A stretch of DNA of 6,699 nucleotides from DASULK01 sp036381835 (GCA_036381835.1 DASVCA010000205.1:1-6699); one strand, 5' to 3'. Counted from the stretch's first letter, positions 1 to 5,300 are shown. Translations and numbers: made by a program. Notes: generated by a model not told the origin, from the sequence alone.

Positions 1-83
1 CCACGACGGCGATCGGCCTGGCGGTCGGCTGGGTCATTCTGATCGGGCTGCGCCGGCGGTTGCGGATTCCGACGGAGGGCTGA
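1..83 (+). CDS. 3' end of a putative membrane protein gene (partial)
   Basis: An open frame enters from the left edge (in frame from base 3) and stops at TGA 81-83. It encodes about 26 residues: a hydrophobic stretch (AIGLAVGWVILIGL) followed by a basic tail (RRRLR) and a short polar end. This is the usual look of a last transmembrane helix with a positively charged cytoplasmic C-terminus, which suggests the 3' end of a membrane protein gene. It converges on the MMPL exporter gene and overlaps its last 50 bp. The family cannot be told from so little. The alternative is that this is only a chance open frame antisense to the MMPL tail; the helix-plus-basic-tail pattern argues for a real gene but does not prove it. 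Confidence 0.45.
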   Translation, partial: TTAIGLAVGWVILIGLRRRLRIPTEG

Positions 84-2181
84 TCGTCGGTCGCCTACCG
101 GGGAACCACCAGGCGGCGCGGCCCAGGATGGCGAGCAGCGCCGGGATCAGCACCAGCATGGCGAGCAGCGCGTACATGGCGACGGCGGAGGCGAGTCCGA
201 AGCCGAACAGGTTGACGACCCGCTGGTCGTTGAGGACGAAGCTGGCGAAGACGACGACCATCACCGAGGCCGCGGCGATGATCACCCGGGAGGTGGCCGC
301 CATGCCGCGGGCTACCGCCCGCCGCGTGTCCCGACCGTGTCGGTACTCCTCGTGTATCCGGCTGAGGAGGAACACCGCGTAGTCGGTGGAGAGACCGAAC
401 AGCACGGCGAACAGCATCACCGGGGCGAACGACTCCACCGGGCCCGGCTGTGCCCCGATCAGGTCGGCCGGCCACCATCCCCATTGGAAGACGGCGACCA
501 CCGGTCCGTACGCGGCGCCGACGGCGAGCAGGTTCATGACGACCGCTACCAAGGGGACCATGAGCGAGCGGAACTCGACCAGCAGCACGAGGAAGGCCAG
601 CCCGACGACGAGGAGCATGAACCAGCCCATCCGGGCGGCCAACTTGTCTGCCAGGTCGATGCTGGTCGCGGTGGCGCCGCCCACGTGCGTCTCGGCCTGG
701 CCCGCCGCGCGCGGCAGCACGTCGGTGCGCAGCTCGTGCACCAGATGCTCGGTCGACTCGTCGTCCGGGGAGCCGCTCGGTACGACCGTCAGCACGGCCG
801 TGTCGCCTTCGGGGGCGATCCGGGGCGGGCCGACCTGCCGAACGTTGTCGGTGGCCAGGATCGCCTGGCGGAGTTCGCCCGTGGCTCGCTGCGCCTCCGG
901 CGCCGGGGTGCCGTCCGAAAAGTCGATCGTGACCAGCAGCGGCCCGGTCCAGCCCGGTCCGAAGCTGTCCGCTACCAGGTCGTAGGCGCGGCGTTGTGTG
1001 GTGTCCGTCGGCTGGGACCCGCCGTCGGCGGTGCCGAGGCGCAGTGAGGTCAGGGGCAGCGCGAGCAGGACGAGTGCTGCGGTCGCGAGCACGACGGCCG
1101 GCCAGCGGTAGCGCTGCACGCGGTGTGCCCAGCGGTGCCAGCCGCCCTCGGTACCGGTGCCGTGATCGAAGGTGACGCGGCGGACCCGCAACCGGTCCAG
1201 CCGTGCGCCGAAGATGCTCAGTACGGCGGGCAGCAACGTCACCGCGGCGAGCAGGGTGGCGGCGACGGAGACGGCGCTGGCGAGCGCGAGGGCGGAGACG
1301 AACGGGATGCCGATCAGGTAGAGGCTGAGAACGGCGATGATCACCGTCGCGCCGGCGACCAGCACCGCTCGTCCGGCGGTCGCCATGGCCTGTTCGATCG
1401 ACGTCGCGGGGTCGAGGCCGCCGGCGAGTCCTTCCCGGTGGCGGGTGACCACCAGCAAGGCGTAGTCGATGCCGACGCCGAGGCCGATCATCGCGGCGAC
1501 CACGGGTCCTGAGGTCCCGATCGTCACCCAGTTGGCCAGTAGTTCGATCGCGGCGATGCCGAGGCCGAGCGCCATGAGCGCGGTGAGGATCGGCACCAGC
1601 ATGGCGAAGAGCGATCCGAACGCGATCAGCAACACGATCACCGCGGCGATCAGGCCGAATATCTCGTTGCCGGACGGCCCGGACTCGGTTTGCACCGCCG
1701 GGCCGCCGAACTCGACCTGTACGCCCAGGTCGCGTACCGGGTCGAAGGCTTCCTGCGCCGCTGCGACCGCGTCCTGCGGGATGTCCCGGGCGCGCTCGGC
1801 GAATTGAACGGTGGCGATCGCGGTACGGCCGTCTTCGGAGATCATCTGCTGGGCCGGTCCGTACGGCGATTGCGCCGCGGCTACCTCGGGTGCGGAGCGT
1901 GCCTTCGCGACCGCGGCGTCGACGGCCTGTCTGGTGTCCGGCGAGGTGATCCCGTCGGGGTGGTGGAGGACGACCTGCATCCCGTCGCCGGACAGTTCGG
2001 GGAAGCGGCTGCGGAGCGTGTCGTAGGCGGCCTGCGAGTCGGTGCCGGACAGGGTCAGATCGTTGGTGAAGGTTCCGCCGTAGCCGCGGGCGGCGATCAG
2101 GGCGGCGACGAGCAGGAGCGTCCAACCGATCACCACCGACCATCGCCGACGGATTGCGAATCTGCTGAGTGCGGTGAGCAA
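34..2181 (-). CDS. MMPL-family (RND superfamily) membrane exporter
   Basis: The 715-residue protein has the MmpL/RND layout. It has TM1 (about residues 15-32), a first extracytoplasmic domain (35-170), five helices (about 172-325), TM7 (360-380), a second extracytoplasmic domain (382-515) and five more helices (518-690). The paired motifs GLGVGIDY (Asp239-Tyr240, TM4) and GLSTDY (Asp600-Tyr601, TM10) match the proton-relay Asp-Tyr pairs of MmpL proteins. Such proteins use the proton gradient to export lipids, siderophores or drugs; the substrate here is unknown. The start is TTG at 2181, because GGGAGGG sits 5 nt upstream and no ATG is better placed. The C-terminal tail is short, without the long cytoplasmic domain of MmpL3. 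The gene is divergent from a tetR gene, and operator-like palindromes in between suggest repression by that protein. Its 3' end overlaps a convergent gene fragment. Family is certain; cargo is not. Confidence 0.95.
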   Translation of the reverse strand: MLTALSRFAIRRRWSVVIGWTLLLVAALIAARGYGGTFTNDLTLSGTDSQAAYDTLRSRFPELSGDGMQVVLHHPDGITSPDTRQAVDAAVAKARSAPEVAAAQSPYGPAQQMISEDGRTAIATVQFAERARDIPQDAVAAAQEAFDPVRDLGVQVEFGGPAVQTESGPSGNEIFGLIAAVIVLLIAFGSLFAMLVPILTALMALGLGIAAIELLANWVTIGTSGPVVAAMIGLGVGIDYALLVVTRHREGLAGGLDPATSIEQAMATAGRAVLVAGATVIIAVLSLYLIGIPFVSALALASAVSVAATLLAAVTLLPAVLSIFGARLDRLRVRRVTFDHGTGTEGGWHRWAHRVQRYRWPAVVLATAALVLLALPLTSLRLGTADGGSQPTDTTQRRAYDLVADSFGPGWTGPLLVTIDFSDGTPAPEAQRATGELRQAILATDNVRQVGPPRIAPEGDTAVLTVVPSGSPDDESTEHLVHELRTDVLPRAAGQAETHVGGATATSIDLADKLAARMGWFMLLVVGLAFLVLLVEFRSLMVPLVAVVMNLLAVGAAYGPVVAVFQWGWWPADLIGAQPGPVESFAPVMLFAVLFGLSTDYAVFLLSRIHEEYRHGRDTRRAVARGMAATSRVIIAAASVMVVVFASFVLNDQRVVNLFGFGLASAVAMYALLAMLVLIPALLAILGRAAWWFPGRRPTISPPSESATAGAARSE

Positions 2182-2208
2182 GCGAGCCCTCCCGGAGTGA
2201 GTAATTTT

Positions 2209-2239
2209 TGTATAGATTATGGCGATCTTTCTTAATCAA
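2209..2239 (-). promoter_or_regulatory. Probable promoter region of the MMPL gene
   Basis: Read on the minus strand, TTGATT (2234-2239) is a fair -35 and lies partly inside the first palindrome. It is followed by the most AT-rich stretch of the window. Possible -10 hexamers are TATACA (2209-2214, 19-bp spacer) and TCTATA (2211-2216, 17-bp spacer). CATAAT (2216-2221) matches the consensus best but lacks a good -35. I cannot choose between them. Any of them puts the palindrome at or just upstream of the polymerase site, so a bound repressor would block it. Confidence 0.5.
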
Positions 2240-2253
2240 GACATCTGTCTTGA
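2236..2253. promoter_or_regulatory. Palindromic operator 1 for the TetR-family regulator (predicted)
   Basis: TCAAGACA-TC-TGTCTTGA is a perfect inverted repeat with 8-bp arms and a 2-bp centre, in the gap between the divergent MMPL and tetR genes. It overlaps the -35 element TTGACG of the tetR promoter on + and the likely -35 TTGATT of the MMPL promoter on -. One bound dimer could therefore repress both genes. Its core AGACA-NN-TGTCT recurs in the palindrome at 2273-2286. TetR-family proteins usually bind such palindromes beside their own gene; binding here is inferred. Confidence 0.72.
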
Positions 2254-2278
2254 CGACCGCACGCCGCAAGTGTAGACA
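2250..2278 (+). promoter_or_regulatory. Promoter of the tetR-family gene
   Basis: TTGACG (2250-2255) and TAGACA (2273-2278) are separated by exactly 17 bp, a good sigma-70-type promoter for an actinobacterium. Transcription would start near 2285, giving a leader of roughly 90 nt before the ATG at 2374. The -35 overlaps the right arm of palindrome 1 and the -10 overlaps the left arm of palindrome 2, which predicts negative autoregulation. Confidence 0.6.
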
Positions 2279-2286
2279 CGTGTCTA
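2273..2286. promoter_or_regulatory. Palindromic operator 2 for the TetR-family regulator (predicted)
   Basis: TAGACACGTGTCTA is a perfect 14-bp palindrome with the same core (AGACA-NN-TGTCT) as the site at 2236-2253. The two centres are 35 bp apart. It covers the -10 hexamer of the tetR promoter and the expected transcription start, so it would act mainly on tetR. Shared core and promoter overlap are seen; binding by the adjacent TetR-family protein is inferred. Confidence 0.68.
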
Positions 2287-2323
2287 GCATGCCCGGGTGC
2301 CGAGGGGCGTAGATTTGTCTGGC

Positions 2324-2342
2324 GCATCCGCCCGGCGGATGC
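2324..2342. repeat. Perfect 9-bp inverted repeat in the tetR leader
   Basis: GCATCCGCC-C-GGCGGATGC is a perfect inverted repeat with 9-bp arms and a single central base. It lies between the predicted tetR transcription start and the ribosome-binding site. Its sequence is unrelated to the AGACA/TGTCT palindromes. A 1-nt loop cannot form, so as RNA it would lose inner pairs. As DNA it has the shape of a regulator-binding site. Function unknown. Confidence 0.5.
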
Positions 2343-2373
2343 CGGGCCAGCTGAATCGGGTGAAGGAGTGCGC

Positions 2374-3003
2374 ATGCCGGTACGGCAACCCGGCTTCGGG
2401 CGTGTGGGTACGCAGCTGCGGGAGCGGGCCCGCGAGATGCTGCTCGACACCGCCCTCCGGCTGTTCGTCGAGCGCGGCTACGTCGGTGTGCGGGTGGAGG
2501 ACATCGCACGAGCCGCGGGGATCTCCCGGGCGACCTTTTACAAGCACTTCTCCGAACGAGAGGAGATCCTCGCCGAGCTCTTCTCCCGGCTGATGGGCCG
2601 GGAGCCGGTCGAGCCTCCGCCGGGGACGGCGGCCGACGCGCCGGGCAGGATCCGGGCACTGCTCCTGGACGCTGCCGAGCGCATGGTGGAGCACGAGCAG
2701 CTCGCCCGCTTCGTCTACACCCTTCCGATCCGCCACGCGGCGCTGTTGGGCGAGGGCTCCCGGCCGCCCGTCATCGAGGTGGTGGAGCGGTTGGTCGAGG
2801 AGGGCGCGGCCGCAGGAGTGATCCGCTCCGACATCCCGGCCACCCTGATCACCGGGCACCTCGCCAGGGCGTTCGAGGCCGCGATGCGCGACTGGGCGGA
2901 AGGCCGGGCCGTCGACGTGACGGCCCGGCTGGATCAGCTGCTGCGCTTGGCGTTCGAGGGGACCGCCGGGGCGCCGCCGAGCCGGGGATCGGCCTCGGGC
3001 TGA
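2374..3003 (+). CDS. TetR/AcrR-family transcriptional regulator
   Basis: The 209-residue protein has an N-terminal TetR-type DNA-binding domain (about residues 18-65). The recognition part, VEDIARAAGISRATFYKHFS (41-60), carries the hallmark ATFYKHF segment. The C-terminal helical domain (about 92-195) should bind an unknown ligand and form the dimer. The length is normal for the family. I place the start at ATG 2374 because GAAGGAG (2362-2368) sits 5 nt upstream. An in-frame GTG at 2368 overlaps that Shine-Dalgarno sequence and cannot be used with it. The gene is divergent from the MMPL exporter with two candidate operators between, the usual arrangement of a local efflux repressor released by the pump's substrate. 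Its last 70 bp overlap the end of the convergent MFS gene. The ligand cannot be predicted. Confidence 0.93.
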   Translation: MPVRQPGFGRVGTQLRERAREMLLDTALRLFVERGYVGVRVEDIARAAGISRATFYKHFSEREEILAELFSRLMGREPVEPPPGTAADAPGRIRALLLDAAERMVEHEQLARFVYTLPIRHAALLGEGSRPPVIEVVERLVEEGAAAGVIRSDIPATLITGHLARAFEAAMRDWAEGRAVDVTARLDQLLRLAFEGTAGAPPSRGSASG

Positions 3004-4274
3004 CGGCGTGTCTCGTACATCCGGACGGCCACCAGCAGACCCGACGCCGCGGTGAGCGCCGCCACCGCCCAGGTCGCGCCGCGGATACCGGTCAGGTCGG
3101 CGAGCAGACCGGCCAGCAGCGCGCCGACGGCGAAGCCGCCGTCGCGCCACAGTCGGTAGACCCCGACGGCTCGGGCTCGCCAGGCCGGGTGCGCGACGTC
3201 GCCGACCGCGGCGAGCAGCGCCGGATAGACGAGGGCGGTGCCGGCTCCGAGCAGCACCGCGGCCACGGCCCACACCGGGAAGTCGTCACCGAGCGCGACG
3301 AGGCCCAGGCCGACGGCTTGGACGAGCATGCCCGAGACGATCGCGGGTTTTCGCCCGATCCGGTCGGACAGCGGCCCGGTCAGGACCTGACCGAGTCCCC
3401 AGACCGCCGGGTAGAGGGCGGCTAGCATGCCGATCTGGCCGAGCGACAGGCCGGCGGTGGCGAACAGCAGCGGAAACAGGCCCCAGGCCAGTCCGTCGTT
3501 GAGGTTGTTGACCAGCCCCGCCTGGCTCACCGAGGACAGCGCGCGTTCGCGCCAGGTGGCCAGCGCGAAGATCTGACCGGTGGACAGTCCTTCGACCGTC
3601 GGGCCCGGTCGAGTGCTTCGGCCGCCCGGGGACGGAACGGACACCGGGGCCGACCGGTGCGTGACCGCCTCGTGTCGGGCGTGACCGTGGGTCTCCCGGA
3701 CGAAGAACACGGACAGGCCGAGACCGAGTGCGACGTAGGCGGCGCCGAGCAGGAACGGAGCGGGACGTAGCCCGTGCGTGGCGGCCAGTTGACCGGTGAT
3801 CAGCGCGGTGGTCGCCACGGCCAGATAGCCTGCGGCCTCGTTCAGACCCATCGCCAGGCCGCGGCGTCGCGGCCCGACCAGATCGATCTTCATAACGACG
3901 GTGGTCGACCAGGCCAGTCCCTGGTTGACCCCCAGCAGGACGTTGGCGGCGATGACCCAGCTCCAGTCCGGTGCCCAGATGAGCATCAGCGGCACCGGGA
4001 TGCCGGCCAGCCAGCCGGCCAGCAGTACGGGCTTTCGGCCGTAGCGGTCGGACAGCGCTCCGGCGAGGAAGTTGGTGGCGGCCTTGGTGAGGCCGAAGGC
4101 GAGGATGTAGGTGAGCGCCGCGGTGTAGGCGGTGAGGTGGAACTCCCGTTCACCGAGCAGCGGCAGGACCGTGCGTTCGGTTCCGAGCAGGCCGCCGACC
4201 AGCGCATTGACCGCCACCAGGAGGGTGAACTGCGCGGCGTTGGCCCGCAGTCCCAACAACGGTGTGGCTGACAT
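2934..4274 (-). CDS. MFS transporter (12-TM major facilitator)
   Basis: The 446-residue protein has two six-helix halves. Each half has motif A in the loop after its second helix: AGALSDRYGRKP (71-82) and GPLSDRIGRKP (300-310). A central cytoplasmic loop (about 192-240) opens with His196, His198, His201 and His206 and continues into a Ser/Pro/Gly-rich stretch. The short N-terminus has no signal peptide. The start is ATG 4274, with GGAAGGA (4283-4289) 8 nt upstream; an in-frame GTG at 4340 lies inside a strong hairpin and has no ribosome site. The gene follows the rhodanese gene on the same strand after 122 bp holding that hairpin, and I find no promoter in between. Its 3' end overlaps tetR by 70 bp. 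The substrate is unknown. Position beside persulfide genes suggests a sulfur-compound or anion exporter, but a drug pump is equally possible on sequence alone. Confidence 0.93.
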   Translation of the reverse strand: MSATPLLGLRANAAQFTLLVAVNALVGGLLGTERTVLPLLGEREFHLTAYTAALTYILAFGLTKAATNFLAGALSDRYGRKPVLLAGWLAGIPVPLMLIWAPDWSWVIAANVLLGVNQGLAWSTTVVMKIDLVGPRRRGLAMGLNEAAGYLAVATTALITGQLAATHGLRPAPFLLGAAYVALGLGLSVFFVRETHGHARHEAVTHRSAPVSVPSPGGRSTRPGPTVEGLSTGQIFALATWRERALSSVSQAGLVNNLNDGLAWGLFPLLFATAGLSLGQIGMLAALYPAVWGLGQVLTGPLSDRIGRKPAIVSGMLVQAVGLGLVALGDDFPVWAVAAVLLGAGTALVYPALLAAVGDVAHPAWRARAVGVYRLWRDGGFAVGALLAGLLADLTGIRGATWAVAALTAASGLLVAVRMYETRRQPEADPRLGGAPAVPSNAKRSS

Positions 4275-4315
4275 CGTTGGTGTCCTTCCCTGACGGGTCG
4301 GTGCCCGCCGGTTGG

Positions 4316-4357
4316 CACGGGTCGTCCCGGCCGAAGGCACGGCCGGGACGACCCGTG
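4316..4357 (-). terminator. Strong hairpin between the rhodanese and MFS genes (likely terminator or attenuator)
   Basis: CACGGGTCGTCCCGGCCG (4316-4333) and its exact complement (4340-4357) form an uninterrupted 18-bp GC-rich stem with a 6-nt loop. It lies 39 bp past the stop of the minus-strand rhodanese gene and 41 bp before the MFS start. No T-tract follows on the minus strand, which is common for actinobacterial hairpin terminators. It probably ends or reduces rhodanese transcription. Complete termination would leave the MFS gene without a visible promoter, so partial read-through is possible. Confidence 0.7.
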
Positions 4358-4396
4358 GGTTCGCAGGGTGGGGCTGTCGATCGGTCGCCCGGGCGG

Positions 4397-4717
4397 TCAG
4401 GCGGCCGCGCGGGTGCCGCGTACCAGGGGACGTCCCGCCTTCGCCCAGGCGCTGGTGCCGCCGGCCACCGACCAGGCGTCCACCCCGGCCTTGGCCAGGT
4501 AGTCGGCGGCGGCCTTGCTGCGGTTGCCGCTGGCGCAGATGACATAGACCCGGCCGGCCTTGGCCAGTTCCGGGGCGTAGGTCGGGACCTGAGCCAGTGG
4601 TACGAGTCGGGCACCGGGCACGTGCCCGGTCACGTACTCGAAGGGCTCTCGCACGTCGATGACGGTGGCGCCGTCGGCGAGTGCGGTAGCGAAGGCGGTG
4701 ATGTCGATCTCACGCAT
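4397..4717 (-). CDS. Single-domain rhodanese (sulfurtransferase)
   Basis: The 106-residue protein is one complete rhodanese domain. It has an N-terminal strand with VIDVREPFEYVTGHVPGA (19-36), the family's DVRxxxEYxxGHxPGA signature. The active-site loop CASGNRS has catalytic Cys61 and Arg66 (Cys-x5 form), and the C-terminal GGTSAWAKAGRPL (87-99) is also typical. There is no signal peptide, so it should act in the cytoplasm, like GlpE- or PspE-type single-domain enzymes. It would carry sulfane sulfur as a Cys61 persulfide and pass it to thiols, sulfite or cyanide. The start is ATG 4717, with AAGGAG 5 nt upstream; no start further upstream keeps a ribosome site, and the upstream frame runs through the operators. 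The gene is divergent from the CsoR/CstR-family regulator, and a palindromic operator ends 19 bp before its start, so it is very likely controlled by that repressor. Confidence 0.93.
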   Translation of the reverse strand: MREIDITAFATALADGATVIDVREPFEYVTGHVPGARLVPLAQVPTYAPELAKAGRVYVICASGNRSKAAADYLAKAGVDAWSVAGGTSAWAKAGRPLVRGTRAAA

Positions 4718-4736
4718 CGGTGCTCCTTGCTCTCTC

Positions 4737-4752
4737 ATACCCCTGGGGGTAT
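4737..4752. promoter_or_regulatory. CsoR/CstR-type operator before the rhodanese gene
   Basis: ATACCCC-TG-GGGGTAT is a perfect palindrome with 7-bp arms and a 2-bp centre. G/C-tract palindromes of the form ATACCCC...GGGGTAT are the known operator type of the CsoR/CstR/FrmR regulators. It lies just upstream of the rhodanese ribosome-binding site, so a bound regulator would cover the start of transcription. No clear -35/-10 pair for this gene could be fixed; CAAGAT (minus strand, ending next to the operator) is a weak -10 candidate. Confidence 0.88.
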
Positions 4753-4805
4753 CTTGCCATATCGACGGTAGCGCGGCGGCGTCCGCCGGGCCACATGTCG
4801 GCGAG

Positions 4806-4834
4806 TGGTCGACGGATACCCCAGGGGGTATAGT
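4806..4834 (+). promoter_or_regulatory. Probable promoter of the CsoR/CstR-family gene
   Basis: TATAGT (4829-4834) matches the -10 consensus at five of six bases and overlaps the right arm of the operator at 4816-4831. A weak -35, TGGTCG (4806-4811), lies 17 bp upstream. Transcription would start near 4841, about 25 nt before the GTG start. The operator fills most of the spacer, so repression by blocking polymerase is expected. Confidence 0.55.
4816..4831. promoter_or_regulatory. CsoR/CstR-type operator before the regulator gene
   Basis: ATACCCC-AG-GGGGTAT is a perfect palindrome with the same 7-bp arms as the sites at 4737-4752 and 5240-5255. It sits between the -35 and -10 of the regulator's own promoter, and its centre is 79 bp from that of the first site. 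It predicts autoregulation. Confidence 0.88.
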
Positions 4835-4865
4835 GATGACGTAGGTGTTGGAGAGGAGGTGCGAC

Positions 4866-5165
4866 GTGCGGGTTGACGGACAGGCCCTGACCGACGTGAT
4901 CAACCGGCTTCGCCGTGCCGAGGGCCAGATCCGCGGCATCATCGCGATGCTCGAATCCGGACGTGACTGCACCGAAGTGGTCACTCAACTCTCGGCCGCG
5001 TCGCGGGCGCTCGACCGCGCAGGCTTCAAGATCATATCTACCGGCCTTCAGCAGTGCCTCGCCCCGACGCAGCGCGACGGTGCGGGCGACGATGGCGACG
5101 GCGGGCCGAAGGTCGACCGCGAGCGACTCGCGGAGCTGGAAAAGTTGTTCCTGTCGCTGCACTGA
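4866..5165 (+). CDS. CsoR/CstR-family transcriptional repressor, probable persulfide sensor
   Basis: The 99-residue all-helical protein has the family's N-terminal RLRRAEGQIRGIIAMLESG (14-32), DC at 34-35 and the C-terminal LEKLFLSL. Copper-sensing CsoR binds Cu(I) with Cys, His and Cys (Cys36, His61, Cys65 in M. tuberculosis). Here the matching residues are Cys35, Gly60 and Cys64, so both thiols remain but the histidine ligand is gone. That fits CstR, where the two cysteines form sulfur-bridged links when exposed to persulfides. An acidic Asp/Gly linker (about 72-84) precedes the last helix. The start is GTG 4866, placed by AGGAGG 6 nt upstream; the in-frame GTG at 4845 lies before that site. 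Divergent rhodanese and downstream persulfide dioxygenase genes, each with an operator, support the persulfide role. The family is clear; the ligand is inferred. Confidence 0.92.
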   Translation: MRVDGQALTDVINRLRRAEGQIRGIIAMLESGRDCTEVVTQLSAASRALDRAGFKIISTGLQQCLAPTQRDGAGDDGDGGPKVDRERLAELEKLFLSLH

Positions 5166-5239
5166 GCAGCGGAGACAAGTCCACACAAGGCAACCCATCG
5201 GCGGGCGACGCCATAGCTCACCGGGCCTGGCTCTTCCGG

Positions 5240-5255
5240 ATACCCCCGGGGGTAT
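5240..5255. promoter_or_regulatory. CsoR/CstR-type operator before the persulfide dioxygenase gene
   Basis: ATACCCC-CG-GGGGTAT is the third perfect copy of the operator, ending 45 bp before the dioxygenase start. It lies in the 135-bp gap after the regulator gene, so the dioxygenase gene has its own controlled promoter and does not rely only on read-through. Confidence 0.88.
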
Positions 5256-5265
5256 GTGCTAGAGT
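5253..5265 (+). promoter_or_regulatory. Candidate -10 region of the persulfide dioxygenase promoter
   Basis: TAGAGT (5260-5265) directly downstream of the operator is the best -10 candidate, and TATGTG (5253-5258), overlapping the operator's right arm, is an alternative. No convincing -35 was found, although the operator would fall in the spacer. The leader would be about 30 nt. Low certainty on the exact hexamer. Confidence 0.35.
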
Positions 5266-5300
5266 GGTCGTATCGCCGGACATCACTGAAGGAGACCGCG

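Noticed and set aside
95..2659. Very long minus-strand open frame (854 codons) running through the MMPL gene and into tetR
   Set aside because: Its translation is Arg/Pro/Gly-rich without domains, typical of an off-frame reading of GC-rich coding DNA. It covers the MMPL gene in another frame and crosses the divergent promoter region.
2284..3273. Minus-strand open frame antisense to tetR (329 codons)
   Set aside because: Arg/Gly-rich composition without motifs. It spans the operator region, the tetR gene and the MFS 3' end in a wrong frame.
4275..4340. Longer MFS start at GTG 4340 (22 extra residues)
   Set aside because: That codon lies inside the 18-bp-stem hairpin and has no ribosome site, and the extra residues are Arg/Thr-rich. 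ATG 4274 has GGAAGGA at good spacing.
4774..4788. CGGCGG-CGT-CCGCCG hairpin between the two divergent operators
   Set aside because: Only 6-bp arms in GC-rich DNA, so chance is likely; position and sequence show no link to either promoter.
4845..4865. Longer start of the CsoR/CstR-family gene at GTG 4845
   Set aside because: It precedes the AGGAGG at 4854-4859, which is ideally placed for GTG 4866. The 4845 codon would lie only a few bases after the expected transcription start.
4397..4984. Rhodanese gene extended upstream to 4984 (195 residues)
   Set aside because: The extension runs through both operators and antisense to the regulator gene. The added sequence has no rhodanese or signal features, and ATG 4717 has a good ribosome site.
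4737..5255. Repeated ATACCCC...GGGGTAT units as a CRISPR-like or mobile repeat
   Set aside because: Only three short palindromes at irregular spacing, each in a promoter position. There are no spacers, cas genes or flanking duplications; operators explain them fully.
5256..5300. Longer start of the dioxygenase gene at 5256
   Set aside because: It directly abuts the operator and -10 region and has no Shine-Dalgarno. The 15 extra residues do not fit the family, which begins at the MLFTQYY strand.
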